The position numbers were made by a program, and so were the translations under genes. A stretch of 64,000 nucleotides of DNA from Pseudomonas sp. 10S4. Its GTDB lineage: Bacteria; Pseudomonadota; Gammaproteobacteria; Pseudomonadales; Pseudomonadaceae. The stretch spans positions 3,968,001-4,032,000 of the forward strand of contig NZ_CP133774.1 in NCBI RefSeq assembly GCF_034344865.1. Reading direction: 5' to 3'. Positions 48,585-60,235 of the stretch are shown here, piece after piece (positions within the stretch are counted from its first letter, which is position 1; each line of letters begins with the position of its first letter). A model generated the notes under the pieces. It saw only the letters and a list, made by a program, of their open reading frames with translations. It did not search any database and was not told where the DNA came from.

Positions 48585-48622
48585 CTGACTTTTCGGTCAA
48601 TGGTTTTCTGACTTAAAGGTCA
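48585..48622. promoter_or_regulatory. Candidate paired operator upstream of xdhA
   Basis: CTGACttttcgGTCA (48585-48599) and CTGACttaaagGTCA (48608-48622) share half-sites TGAC/GTCA with a 6-bp centre, spaced 23 bp (about two helical turns), just upstream of xdhA. They suit a dimeric GntR-type regulator, probably the divergent gene at 48793. Confidence 0.6.
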
Positions 48623-48792
48623 GGAAATCAGTTTTTCTCGATGAACAACGCGTTCCATCAGTATTGACCCTCACGGGATAGCCTGCTTTTTGCTTAATTC
48701 GTGCCAAAACCGCCGGGTGGGCACTCCGCCATGACGTACCAATTGCGCTACACTGCGCCGCTTGTGCAGATCGAAGAGTTTGAAGGACAACC

Positions 48793-49452
48793 ATGACGTT
48801 CAAGGCGCCGGACAGCCTCGCCGAGCAAATTGCTCACCACCTCGCCGAACGTATCATTCGCGGCGAAATGAAGCCGGGAGAGCGCATCCAGGAACAGAAG
48901 GTCACGCTGGCCCTCAATGTCAGCCGCGGTTCGGTCCGTGAGGCCTTGCTGATTCTCGAGCGCCGCCACCTGATCGCGATACTGCCGCGACGTGGCGCCC
49001 ATGTCACCGAACTCACCGCGCACAAGGTCCAAAGCCTGTGCACGCTGATGAGCGAGTTGTACATCCTGCTCGGCAATGCCGTGGCTACGGGCTGGCAAGT
49101 CCAGGCCGACCTGGCGCCGTTCGTGCAGATCCAGCAGCGCCTGGCGTCCAGCTACGAGCGTCAGGACATCCGCACGTTCGTCGACGACAGCTTCAGTGTG
49201 ATGCGCGCCGCGTATCCGTTCGCCAACAACCCGTACTTGCAGGAAACCGTCGAGAATCTGCAGCCGGCCATGAGCCGCGCGTATTTCCTCGCCCTGGAAC
49301 AGCGCAAGGCCGAGATGAGCGAGTTTCTGGAGTTGTTCGAACGCTTGCTCGCAGCGGTGATCGCCCGTGACTTTCCGCAGATTCGCGAAGTGCTGACGGC
49401 ATATGCCCAGCGCAGTAGCGATCTGGTGGTTTCTGCCCTGACGGACGCTTAA
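48793..49452 (+). CDS. GntR-family (FCD) transcriptional regulator
   Basis: A 219-residue regulator with a GntR winged helix (about 8-75, KVTLALNVSRGSVREALLILE) and an FCD-type effector domain (about 85-210). The ATG has AAGGA upstream. It is divergent from xdhA, with paired operator-like repeats in the gap, so control of purine catabolism is likely. Its stop is 2 nt before the GTG of smc, implying translational coupling to a chromosome-organisation gene, which is probably incidental but conserved by linkage. Confidence 0.87.
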   Translation: MTFKAPDSLAEQIAHHLAERIIRGEMKPGERIQEQKVTLALNVSRGSVREALLILERRHLIAILPRRGAHVTELTAHKVQSLCTLMSELYILLGNAVATGWQVQADLAPFVQIQQRLASSYERQDIRTFVDDSFSVMRAAYPFANNPYLQETVENLQPAMSRAYFLALEQRKAEMSEFLELFERLLAAVIARDFPQIREVLTAYAQRSSDLVVSALTDA

Positions 49453-49454
49453 GC

Positions 49455-52400
49455 GTGCGGCTCAAGTGCATCAAGCTGGCGGGGTTCAAATCCTTCGTCG
49501 ACCCGACCACGGTGAACTTCCCCAGTAACATGGCGGCGGTGGTCGGGCCCAATGGTTGCGGCAAGTCGAACATCATCGACGCCGTGCGTTGGGTGATGGG
49601 CGAGAGTTCGGCCAAAAACTTGCGTGGCGAGTCGATGACCGACGTCATCTTCAACGGCTCCACCAGTCGTAAGCCGGTGAGCCAGGCGAGCATCGAACTG
49701 GTGTTCGACAACTCCGACGGCACGCTGCTCGGCGAATACGCCGCCTATGCGGAAATCTCCATTCGCCGCAAAGTGACCCGCGACAGCCAGACCACTTACT
49801 ACCTCAACGGCACCAAATGCCGTCGTCGCGACATCACCGACATCTTCCTCGGCACCGGCCTGGGTCCGCGCAGCTACTCGATCATCGAGCAGGGGATGAT
49901 CTCCAAGCTGATCGAATCCAAACCCGAAGACCTGCGTAACTTTATTGAAGAGGCGGCGGGGATCTCCAAGTACAAGGAGCGCCGGCGTGAGACTGAAAAC
50001 CGCATCCGCCGCACCCATGAAAACCTGGCCCGCCTGTCTGACTTGCGTGAAGAGCTTGAGCGTCAGCTCGAGCGCTTGCACCGCCAAGCCGAGTCCGCCA
50101 GGAAGTATCAGGAATACAAGGGCGAAGAGCGTCAGCTCAAGGCCCAACTGTCGGCCCTGCGCTGGCAGGCGTTGAACGAACAGGTCGGTCAGCGCGAAGC
50201 GATCATCGGCACTCAGGAAATCACCTTTGAGGCCCTGGTCGCCGAGCAACGTAACGCCGATGCGGCGATTGAACGCCTGCGTGACGGTCACCACGACCTC
50301 TCCGAGCGCTTCAATCTGGTGCAAGGGCGCTTCTATTCGGTCGGTGGCGACATCGCCCGCGTCGAGCAAAGCATCCAGCACGGTCAGCAGCGTTTGCGTC
50401 AGTTGCAAGATGATCTGAAAGAAGCCGAGCGCGCACGTCTGGAAACCGAATCGCACTTGGGCCACGACCGCACCTTGCTGTTGACCCTCGGCGAAGAGCT
50501 GGACCTGCTCACGCCGGAACAGGAAGTCACCAGCGCCGCGGCCGAAGAAGCCGCCGCTGCGCTGGAAGAATCCGAAACCACCATGCACGGGTGGCAAGAG
50601 CAGTGGGACACCTTCAACCTCACGGCCGCCGAGCCGCGTCGTCAGTCTGAAGTGCAGCAGTCGCGCATCCAGCAGCTGGAAACCAGCATGGAGCGTTTGG
50701 CTGATCGCCAGAAGCGTCTGGGCGAGGAGCGCACGTTGCTCTCGGCGGACCCGGAAGACGCGGCGATCATGGAACTCAGCGAGCAGCTCGCTGAATCCGA
50801 AGCGACGCTTGAGGACTTGCAAACCAGTGAAGAAGCTCAGGTCGAAAAGCTTGAACAGCTGCGTCAGGAATTGCAGCACGCATTGACCGCGCAGCAACAA
50901 GCCCAGGGTGATTTGCAGCGCCTCAATGGTCGTCTCGCGTCCCTTGAAGCCTTGCAGCAAGCCGCGCTCGATCCGGGCACCGGCACCGCCGAATGGCTGC
51001 GTGAACAAAACCTGGCAGACCGTCCGCGCCTGGCCGAAGGCCTGAAGGTAGAAGCGGGTTGGGAGCTGGCGGTGGAAACCGTGCTCGGCGCCGACCTGCA
51101 AGCGGTGCTGGTGGATGACTTCGGCGATTTCGATCTGGCCGGGTTTGCCCAGGGCGATCTGCGCTTGCTCAGCCCCGCCAGCGAGGGCGTGCGCGTGGCC
51201 GGTAGCTTGCTCGACAAGGTCGAGGCGCAGATCGATCTGTCGCCGTGGCTGGGGCAGGTCAAACCGGTGGAAAGCCTTGAGCAGGCCTTGGCTTTACGCG
51301 CTCAATTGGCGCCCGGCGAAAGCTTGATCAGTCGTGACGGTTACTGGGTCGGTCGGCACTTTTTACGTGTGCGTCGGGCCAGTGAAGCGGAAAGCGGCGT
51401 GCTTGCCCGTGGCCAGGAAATCCAGCGCCTGGGCCTTGAACGCGAAGAGCGCGAAACTTCGGTCGAAACGCTGGAAACCCAACTTCAAAATCTCAGGGCG
51501 CAACAGCGTCAGCAAGAAAACGGTCGCGAACATTTGCGCCGTCTGTTGCAAGACGAAGCCCGTCAACAAGGTGAATTGAAAGCCCAGTTGTCCGCCGGTA
51601 AAGCCAAGGCTGAACAACTGACCCTGCGCCGCACTCGTCTCGATGAAGAGCTCACCGAGCTGAGCGAGCAGCGGGCGCTGGAACACGAAAACATCGGCGA
51701 AGCGCGCCTGCAATTGCAGGACGCCCTCGACAGCATGGCGCTGGACACCGAGCAGCGCGAGTTGCTGCTGGCTCAGCGCGACAGTTTGCGCGAGCGCCTC
51801 GATCGGGTGCGACAGGAAGCCCGGCAGCATAAGGATCATGCGCATCAACTGGCGGTGCGTCTGGGTTCGCTCAAGGCGCAACATGACTCGACGCGTCAGG
51901 CGCTGGAACGGCTGGAGATGCAGTCCGAGCGCCTGACCGAGAAGCGCGAGCAACTGAGTCTGAATCTGGAGGAGGGCGAGGCGCCGCTGGAAGAGCTGCG
52001 CCTGAAGCTCGAAGAATTGCTCGACAAGCGCATGACCGTCGACGAAGAACTCAAGACTGCGCAAATGGCCATGGAAGATGCCGACCGCGAATTGCGTGAT
52101 GCCGAGAAGCGCCGCAACCAGGCCGAGCAACAATCGCAATTGATCCGTGGCCAACTCGAACACCAGCGCATGGAATGGCAAGCCCTGACCGTGCGCCGCA
52201 AGACCCTCGAGGATCAGTTACTGGAAGACGGCTACGACCTCCACGGCGTGATCGCGACCCTGGTGGCCGAAGCCAACGAAAAAGAGGCTGAGGAAGAGTT
52301 GGAGCGCATTGCCGCACGTATTGCGCGTCTTGGTGCGATCAACTTGGCGGCCATTGACGAATACACGCAACAATCCGAGCGCAAACGTTATCTGGATGCG

Positions 52401-52943
52401 CAGAACGACGATCTGGTGGAAGCGCTGGATACCCTGGAAAACGTGATTCGCAAGATCGATAAGGAAACCCGCAACCGCTTCAAAGATACCTTTGATCAGA
52501 TCAATGCCGGTATTCAGGCACTTTTCCCAAAAGTTTTCGGTGGAGGGCGCGCGTATTTGGAACTGACGGGCGAAGATCTACTCGATACAGGGGTAACGAT
52601 CATGGCGCAGCCGCCAGGAAAGAAGAACAGCACCATCCATTTGCTCTCCGGTGGCGAAAAAGCCCTGACTGCTCTGGCCCTGGTTTTTGCGATCTTCAAG
52701 TTGAACCCGGCGCCGTTCTGCATGCTCGATGAAGTTGACGCGCCATTGGATGACGCTAACGTTGGACGCTATGCACGACTGGTCAAAGAGATGTCGCAGA
52801 CGGTGCAGTTCATCTACATCACCCACAACAAGATCGCCATGGAAATGGCCGATCAACTGATGGGGGTGACGATGCACGAGCCGGGTTGCTCACGCTTGGT
52901 AGCAGTGGATGTCGAGGAGGCGATGGCGATGGTGGATGCCTGA
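49455..52943 (+). CDS. smc: Chromosome segregation protein SMC
   Basis: A 1162-residue SMC ATPase for chromosome condensation and segregation. The N-terminal Walker A is GPNGCGKSN (about 31-39). Two long coiled coils, very rich in Glu, Gln, Arg and Leu (about 170-490 and 660-970), flank the hinge (about 510-650). The C-terminal signature LSGGEKAL is near 1064 and Walker B LDEVDAPLDD near 1089. The start is GTG, 2 nt after the gntR stop. zipA follows after 258 bp. No scpA/scpB adjoins, as usual in this group. Confidence 0.96.
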   Translation: MRLKCIKLAGFKSFVDPTTVNFPSNMAAVVGPNGCGKSNIIDAVRWVMGESSAKNLRGESMTDVIFNGSTSRKPVSQASIELVFDNSDGTLLGEYAAYAEISIRRKVTRDSQTTYYLNGTKCRRRDITDIFLGTGLGPRSYSIIEQGMISKLIESKPEDLRNFIEEAAGISKYKERRRETENRIRRTHENLARLSDLREELERQLERLHRQAESARKYQEYKGEERQLKAQLSALRWQALNEQVGQREAIIGTQEITFEALVAEQRNADAAIERLRDGHHDLSERFNLVQGRFYSVGGDIARVEQSIQHGQQRLRQLQDDLKEAERARLETESHLGHDRTLLLTLGEELDLLTPEQEVTSAAAEEAAAALEESETTMHGWQEQWDTFNLTAAEPRRQSEVQQSRIQQLETSMERLADRQKRLGEERTLLSADPEDAAIMELSEQLAESEATLEDLQTSEEAQVEKLEQLRQELQHALTAQQQAQGDLQRLNGRLASLEALQQAALDPGTGTAEWLREQNLADRPRLAEGLKVEAGWELAVETVLGADLQAVLVDDFGDFDLAGFAQGDLRLLSPASEGVRVAGSLLDKVEAQIDLSPWLGQVKPVESLEQALALRAQLAPGESLISRDGYWVGRHFLRVRRASEAESGVLARGQEIQRLGLEREERETSVETLETQLQNLRAQQRQQENGREHLRRLLQDEARQQGELKAQLSAGKAKAEQLTLRRTRLDEELTELSEQRALEHENIGEARLQLQDALDSMALDTEQRELLLAQRDSLRERLDRVRQEARQHKDHAHQLAVRLGSLKAQHDSTRQALERLEMQSERLTEKREQLSLNLEEGEAPLEELRLKLEELLDKRMTVDEELKTAQMAMEDADRELRDAEKRRNQAEQQSQLIRGQLEHQRMEWQALTVRRKTLEDQLLEDGYDLHGVIATLVAEANEKEAEEELERIAARIARLGAINLAAIDEYTQQSERKRYLDAQNDDLVEALDTLENVIRKIDKETRNRFKDTFDQINAGIQALFPKVFGGGRAYLELTGEDLLDTGVTIMAQPPGKKNSTIHLLSGGEKALTALALVFAIFKLNPAPFCMLDEVDAPLDDANVGRYARLVKEMSQTVQFIYITHNKIAMEMADQLMGVTMHEPGCSRLVAVDVEEAMAMVDA

Positions 52944-53201
52944 GTCGCTGGCTGTAGGGCAAGTATTTATGTGCTGTAGGCTTATTTACTTTCTCTTTAC
53001 TTGCTGGCCAATCGACATATTCGCTGAAGCCATTGTGACAGACGGTGTAAAGTTGCCTTTGGTCGTGCTAGTTTAATGTCAATTTTTCGTATACGTGGGC
53101 AAAACGCCTGTCAGAACATAGAGTTGGCGCCACGTTTTAAAGCGGTTTGCACGTTGTAAACCCCTTATTTTCCAGCATTTTTTATAGAGGCACGGGATTA
53201 C

Positions 53202-54056
53202 ATGGAAATCGGTCTGCGCGAGTGGCTGATCGTCATCGGCATTATTGTCATTGCCGGTATTCTTTTCGATGGCTGGCGTCGCATGCGCGGCGGCAAGGGA
53301 AAACTTAAATTCCGCCTTGACCGAAGTCTGTCCAACCTGCCGGACGAGGACACCAGCGCCGAGCTGTTGGGCCCGCCACGGGTGCTGGATACTCATAAGG
53401 AGCCGCAACTGGATGAGCACGATCTGCCGTCCGTGAGCATGCCGGCCCGGGAACCTCGTGAGTCGGGCTCCAAGCGCGGCAAGCGTGGCCATGGCGAACC
53501 TTCCCAGGGCGACATGAACCTCAGCCTCGACCTGGACGGCGGCCCGAGCTTCAGCAGCCGTGACGACGATTTCCCGGATGACGCCAAGTCCGCGCCATCG
53601 GTCAGCGAAAAAGATCAGCCGCAAGCCGAAGAAGTGCTGGTGATCAGCGTGATTTGCCGCGACGCCGCCGGCTTCAAAGGCCCGGCGCTGTTGCAGAATA
53701 TTCTGGAAAGCGGCCTGCGTTTCGGCGAGATGGATATTTTCCATCGCCACGAAAGCATGGCGGGTAACGGCGAAGTGCTGTTCTCCATGGCCAATGCGGT
53801 CAAGCCGGGCATCTTTGATCTGGACGACATCGACCACTTCAGCACTCCGGCGGTGAGCTTCTTCCTCGGCCTGCCAGGCCCACGTCATCCGAAGCAAGCC
53901 TTCGACGTGATGGTGGCTGCGGCACGCAAGCTGTCCCAGGAACTGAACGGCGAATTGAAAGACGACCAGCGCAGCGTGCTGACCGCTCAGACCATCGAGC
54001 ATTACCGTCAGCGCATCGTTGAATTCGAACGTCGCGCCCTGACCCAGAAGCGCTAG
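53202..54056 (+). CDS. zipA: Cell division protein ZipA
   Basis: A 284-residue divisome protein tethering FtsZ to the inner membrane. It has an N-terminal membrane helix (residues 5-22, [20 protein letters not shown]), a basic stretch, a long charged Pro/Ser/Asp linker (about 45-145) and a C-terminal FtsZ-binding ZipA domain (about 150-275). The conserved order smc-zipA-ligA supports the call. The 258-bp upstream gap shows no gene. Confidence 0.94.
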   Translation: MEIGLREWLIVIGIIVIAGILFDGWRRMRGGKGKLKFRLDRSLSNLPDEDTSAELLGPPRVLDTHKEPQLDEHDLPSVSMPAREPRESGSKRGKRGHGEPSQGDMNLSLDLDGGPSFSSRDDDFPDDAKSAPSVSEKDQPQAEEVLVISVICRDAAGFKGPALLQNILESGLRFGEMDIFHRHESMAGNGEVLFSMANAVKPGIFDLDDIDHFSTPAVSFFLGLPGPRHPKQAFDVMVAAARKLSQELNGELKDDQRSVLTAQTIEHYRQRIVEFERRALTQKR

Positions 54057-54071
54057 AGTCAAAAGGGCTGT

Positions 54072-54201
54072 TGTGGCGAGGGGCTTGCCCCCGTTGGGCT
54101 GCGAAGCGGCCCCAGAACCATTCAGCCTGTTTTGCCAGATGGGGCACGATCACAGGATTTGCGACTGCTTCGCAGCCGAACGGGGCAAGCCCCTCGCCAC
54201 A
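54072..54201. repeat. REP doublet (TGTGGCGAGG family)
   Basis: Arms TGTGGCGAGGGGCTTGCCCC and complement with inner GCTGCGAAGC/GCTTCGCAGC arms, between zipA and ligA. Closely related to 31790-31918, including the spacer fragment GCCAGATG. Confidence 0.87.
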
Positions 54202-54237
54202 TAGTGCAAGCCTTTAGGCTATCGTGATTAGAAGATT

Positions 54238-56636
<2,399 letters not shown>

Positions 56637-56644
56637 AGCGGACC

Positions 56645-56758
56645 TGTGGCGAGGGGGCTTGCCCCGTTGGAGCGCGAAGCGGTCCCCTTGGCATTTGCGC
56701 CTGCTGCGCAGTCGAACGGGAGCAAGCTCCCTCGCCACAGGCAAGCCCCCTCGCCACA
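56645..56758. repeat. REP cluster with an extra third arm
   Basis: TGTGGCGAGGGGGCTTGCCCC-type arm, then a facing arm ending CCTCGCCACA at about 56739, then a second facing arm CCCCCTCGCCACA ending at 56758. The extra arm suggests a recent duplication or partial insertion. Confidence 0.8.
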
Positions 56759-56821
56759 ATTATGGGAACGATCGGCTAGCCGAAATGATCTAGTCTTGGC
56801 ACCCCTCAGGGAGAGTTCGCC

Positions 56822-57985
56822 ATGTACCGTTTCTTCGAACAGCTCAGTTCCCGCATCGCCGCGCCTTTCATCAGCGAGAGTTCGCGCAACAGCAAGGTCT
56901 GGCATTGCCGCTGCGGACAGTCGCTGTTCTTTCGCAACAGTCAGTGCCTGGCCTGTTCGGCGGCGCTGGGCTATCAGCCGGAGCAGAGTCGCTTGTCGTC
57001 GCTGCAACCCGGCCCGCAAGCGGACACTTGGCTGCTTGATGCTGATCCCGAGGCCGGTGTATTGCGCCGCTGCGCCAATCTCGATTCCCCGGCCGCGTGT
57101 AACTGGCTGCTCCCAGCCAACGATCACGATGCGTTGTGCATCGCCTGTAGTCTGAATCACACCATCCCTGATCTATCGATTGCCGAAAACCCTGAGCGCT
57201 GGTGTAAGGTCGAAACGGCCAAGCGCCGATTGGTTGCGCAACTGGTCAGCCTCGGGTTGCAGGTCATCCCGAAAACCGTGGATGAAGAAACCGGCCTGGC
57301 CTTTGACTTCATCGGCATCAACCTCGAAGGCAAGCTGCCGACGACGGGGCACGCCAACGGCTTGATTACCCTCGATATCAAAGAAGCCGATGATGCTCAC
57401 CGCGAACAGGTTCGGGTGCAGATGCACGAGCCGTATCGCACGTTGCTCGGGCACTTCCGTCATGAGGTCGGCCATTACTACTGGGATCGACTGATCGCCA
57501 ACAGCCATTGGCTGGAACCGTTTCGTGGCTTGTTCGGCGACGATCGAGCGAGCTACGCCGAATCCCTTGAGCGGCATTACCAGCAAGGTGCGCCGCTGGA
57601 CTGGGAGCAACATTACGTCAGCGCCTACGCGACGATGCATCCGTGGGAAGACTGGGCCGAAACCTGGGCGCACTACCTGCACATGATGGACGCCGTCGAC
57701 ACCGCCCTGGGCTTTGGCATGAGTGCCCGGGAAATCGACTTCGATTACCAGCCATTCCCGTCCAGCACCCTCTACGACCCGCAGCATCCTGGCGGCACGG
57801 CGTTCCTGTCGTTCGTCAATGCGTGGATCGAGTTGGCTGGCATGCTCAACGAATTGTCTCGGAGCATGGGGCAGCCGGATTTCTATCCGTTCGCGCTGCC
57901 GTCAGCGGTGATCGCCAAGCTGCACTTCATCCACCTGGTGATCCAGCAGGAGGGCGGCAGGGCGGATGAGGTGTTGGCGCAATAG
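56822..57985 (+). CDS. Zinc-ribbon putative metallopeptidase
   Basis: A 387-residue cytoplasmic protein. The N-terminal zinc ribbon is formed by CRCGQS and CLACSAA (about 30-48). The metalloprotease motif is HEVGHYYWDRL near residue 214 (HEXXH). A conserved WAETWAHYLH segment near 280 may supply a further zinc ligand. The family is widespread and annotated as zinc-binding or putative zinc-dependent peptidase; the substrate is unknown. It follows ligA and precedes the 4.5S RNA gene, as elsewhere in Pseudomonas. Confidence 0.83.
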   Translation: MYRFFEQLSSRIAAPFISESSRNSKVWHCRCGQSLFFRNSQCLACSAALGYQPEQSRLSSLQPGPQADTWLLDADPEAGVLRRCANLDSPAACNWLLPANDHDALCIACSLNHTIPDLSIAENPERWCKVETAKRRLVAQLVSLGLQVIPKTVDEETGLAFDFIGINLEGKLPTTGHANGLITLDIKEADDAHREQVRVQMHEPYRTLLGHFRHEVGHYYWDRLIANSHWLEPFRGLFGDDRASYAESLERHYQQGAPLDWEQHYVSAYATMHPWEDWAETWAHYLHMMDAVDTALGFGMSAREIDFDYQPFPSSTLYDPQHPGGTAFLSFVNAWIELAGMLNELSRSMGQPDFYPFALPSAVIAKLHFIHLVIQQEGGRADEVLAQ

Positions 57986-57989
57986 GATC

Positions 57990-58033
57990 AAAAGATCGCA
58001 GCCTTCGGCAGCTCCTACACGTGCGATCTTTTT
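57990..58033. repeat. Half REP (GATCGCAGCC family) / terminator-like hairpin
   Basis: AAAAGATCGCA pairs with TGCGATCTTTTT around a REP arm (GCCTTCGGCAGCTCCTAC), just after the metallopeptidase stop. With its T-run it could act as a terminator. Confidence 0.65.
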
Positions 58034-58085
58034 GGGTCGCTGCATGTCCTTGACGCTGCTCATATTTTTTAATCCTCCCGAACGG

Positions 58086-58113
58086 TTGTAACTTCGTCTC
58101 AGATAGGTACAAT
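58086..58113 (+). promoter_or_regulatory. Sigma70 promoter of ffs
   Basis: TTGTAA (58086-58091) and TACAAT (58108-58113) with a 16-bp spacer, about 30 nt before the 4.5S RNA. A GTTCGCC/GGTGAAC hairpin lies in the presumed precursor leader. Confidence 0.7.
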
Positions 58114-58142
58114 GGCGCCGTTCGCCGTGAGGTGAACGTCGT

Positions 58143-58262
58143 TATGGTGACCCCATCGGTCCCCCCGCAACGATTACCCGTGAACCTGGTCAGATCCGGA
58201 AGGAAGCAGCCACAGCGGGAACATTGTGTGCCGGGGTGTGGCTGATGGGGTTGCCTCCATAA
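58143..58262 (+). ncRNA. ffs: 4.5S signal recognition particle RNA
   Basis: The RNA pairs with Ffh to target membrane proteins. The universally conserved tetraloop region is present around 58188-58211 (GGTCAGATCCGGAAGGAAGC, then AGCC), with the flanking CCCGCAACG and GTGTGCCGGGG strands. The ends GTTATGG and CCATAAC pair. Exact 5' and 3' ends are estimated from pairing. Confidence 0.93.
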
Positions 58263-58434
58263 CGCCAAGTCCTCCGATTCAAGGCTTGCGCGCGCAATAC
58301 CTTCCGATATCACTCGTTTTAAAAACCTTATTTTTTGTTCATCTGCTGCGCTGTCATGTAGCGGTTTTGTCGTGCCTGGCGTTTGCTTCTCCTGCGTTGC
58401 CAGCGTCACCCGGCAGCGCAGAAGGCCAATAGTC

Positions 58435-59343
58435 TTAAGAAGACTTGCGGCTGAACAGCTTGCGTACAAAACCTGCAATCACGAGCAGCCCCACGACCAG
58501 GAACTTCTTCGCTGCCAGCAGGAAGATACCGACCTTGGCAAACAATCCTGCCTTCGCTGCCAAACCGCCGCCTACCAGTGCTGCCAGGCCATAAGACGCC
58601 AGTTTATCGGTGCCAGGGCTGTAGTCGGTGTAGAGGTTGCCGTCGGTGAAGTTGGTGAAGGCGATGACTTTAGGCAGTTCTTGCTTGATGGTCGGCAGGT
58701 CCGCCATGGCGGCGACGGCATTCAATTCCAGGACACCTTTGCGGCCCAGCACGCGAATGCTGTAGTTCAGGGTGCTGCCCTCGGCGTCATCGGATTTCAG
58801 TTCCCGGGCCCAATACATTTTGTGGCTGGTTTCGTCATAGTGCGGTTGCTCGGCCCAGCCCAGCAGGTGCAGACCAGCATAGCCTTCCTTCTGGCGTGCC
58901 TTGTTGTCTTCCTCGTCCTCTTCCTGCATTTGCTTGAGCAGGTCGGCATAGTCGATTTTTGCCGCATCTTCATCGGAAATATGCCCGTCGTCCTTGTAGC
59001 TGACGATCACGCCCCAGCCGCTGGCGGTCAGTGGATTCACGGCTTTTGGGATGATCATGCCCAGGGTCTTGTTGCCGGGCGGGTTGCCCCAGCCCTCGGT
59101 CAGCAGGCGTTCGGTGTCTTTCGGGTCGAGGTAGTAAAACTCGTCGTTGAGTTTCATCGTTGCAATGCCGGAGGGCAGGGTGATGGTGCCGTGCTGTTGT
59201 TTCAGGGTGGCGAGAAACTGCTCCGGCGTTTGCTGCACCTCGGCCGCTTCGGTGGGTGCCGCCGGGGTGTTGCTGGCCGCTTGCGCGGGATTGTGCAGTG
59301 CGCACAACAGCGCTGCCATGAGGATCGGGCGAAGGTGTTTCAT
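58435..59343 (-). CDS. DUF2167-family membrane protein
   Basis: A 302-residue envelope protein of unknown function. It has a signal peptide (about 1-22, LHNPAQA), an extracytoplasmic domain with the family segments GTITLPSGIATMKL and YYLDPKDTERLL (about 52-80), PYDE-like WAEQPHYDETSHKMYWA (near 163-179) and ASYGLAALVGGGLAAKAGLF before one or two C-terminal membrane helices, ending in basic residues. The neighbouring XRE gene on the same strand may be unrelated. No function is claimed. Confidence 0.83.
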   Translation of the reverse strand: MKHLRPILMAALLCALHNPAQAASNTPAAPTEAAEVQQTPEQFLATLKQQHGTITLPSGIATMKLNDEFYYLDPKDTERLLTEGWGNPPGNKTLGMIIPKAVNPLTASGWGVIVSYKDDGHISDEDAAKIDYADLLKQMQEEDEEDNKARQKEGYAGLHLLGWAEQPHYDETSHKMYWARELKSDDAEGSTLNYSIRVLGRKGVLELNAVAAMADLPTIKQELPKVIAFTNFTDGNLYTDYSPGTDKLASYGLAALVGGGLAAKAGLFAKVGIFLLAAKKFLVVGLLVIAGFVRKLFSRKSS

Positions 59344-59442
59344 CGTATTCCCTTACATTTTGAATTAATTTCGCGCGGAGAATATCGGATGGCCACTATC
59401 GATGCACGTTCTTCAACGCTCAAGGCAGGCGGTTTTTCAGGC

Positions 59443-59503
59443 GCCAGTAAACGCAAAAGGCAGATTTATCGACATCGACAAATCTGCCTTTTTCATTACT
59501 GGC
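59443..59503. terminator. Long palindrome / bidirectional terminator
   Basis: An inner stem AAAAGGCAGATTT/AAATCTGCCTTTTT (59455-59493) is a terminator on either strand. Outer arms GCCAGTAA/TTACTGGC (59443-59450, 59496-59503) extend it to a 61-bp imperfect palindrome. It terminates the XRE gene on the minus strand. Confidence 0.8.
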
Positions 59504-59504
59504 A

Positions 59505-59819
59505 CTAAGGCTTGGACAAGGCCTGGTCAACCGCAGCAATCAGCTTTCCCAGATCCTTTGAGGTGGCTTTGTGTATGACGCTGAACAGGTACGCCCGCTG
59601 TTCGTCTTCATCGCCCAAATCTGCGAAAAACGCTTTCAGCTTTATGCCCAGCACATCGGCAAGCAGAAACAATGCTTCCACGCTGGGGGTATAGGTACCG
59701 GTTTCGAAGCGGCTGATGGTTTTGGGGTCAAAACCGGTTTTTTCGCCGAGTTCAGCCTGAGTAAGCCCCGCGACCTTGCGATAGCGTCGGATGGCCGGAC
59801 CCAAACTTGAAATTTGCAT
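59505..59819 (-). CDS. XRE-family helix-turn-helix regulator
   Basis: A 104-residue protein with an N-terminal XRE/Cro HTH (about 8-62; LTQAELGEKTGFDPKTISRFE) and a short C-terminal tail (FADLGDEDEQRAYLFSVIHKA). No toxin or partner gene adjoins and the targets are unknown. It lies in the variable block between ffs and dnaX and may have been acquired, though its base composition is not clearly foreign. Confidence 0.82.
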   Translation of the reverse strand: MQISSLGPAIRRYRKVAGLTQAELGEKTGFDPKTISRFETGTYTPSVEALFLLADVLGIKLKAFFADLGDEDEQRAYLFSVIHKATSKDLGKLIAAVDQALSKP

Positions 59820-59894
59820 CGCTCAATTCCCATTTAGAATCAAGAACTTAACGATAGATTTTTGCATTAGGCAACCGCATGATCCATCACCTTT

Positions 59895-60052
59895 CCTTGC
59901 AAAATGTGATGTATTTCGTAGAATCTCCGCTCATAGGGGGCATTTGGTGACCTGCTTTCAGAAGTTGAGGCGATATAAAACAGCCAGCATTGCGTTCCAT
60001 TGCCGGGTGTGCGGAGCGCTCTAAGAGCTGCTCAATGCCTTGCAAAATGTGA
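59895..60052. repeat. 15-bp direct repeats in gene-free region
   Basis: CCTTGCAAAATGTGA occurs at 59895-59909 and 60038-60052, exact and 143 bp apart, in the 416-bp gap between the XRE and GGDEF-EAL genes. TGCAAAA-N-TG may be a regulator site. The rest of the gap shows only a short in-frame ORF at 60146-60217. Confidence 0.5.
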
Positions 60053-60235
60053 CCTGGATTGCTGTTTCCACTTTCGCCGAGGCCTTTGAGCCTAGTTGAT
60101 CTTCGGCTGTCCCGGGGCCATCAAAGCTGTCCATGGAGTGATCTCGTGTCTCTGCGCAGTCCGTCTCAAAACATCTCTTCCGGGCATTGTGTGCTGGTCG
60201 AGCGGTACCACCGCTAGCGACAGTGAGCCTGACTC

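Noticed and set aside
58264..58434. Possible small gene after ffs
   Set aside because: Short frames only, no ribosome site. The stretch is the 3' flank of the 4.5S RNA and the DUF2167 gene end.
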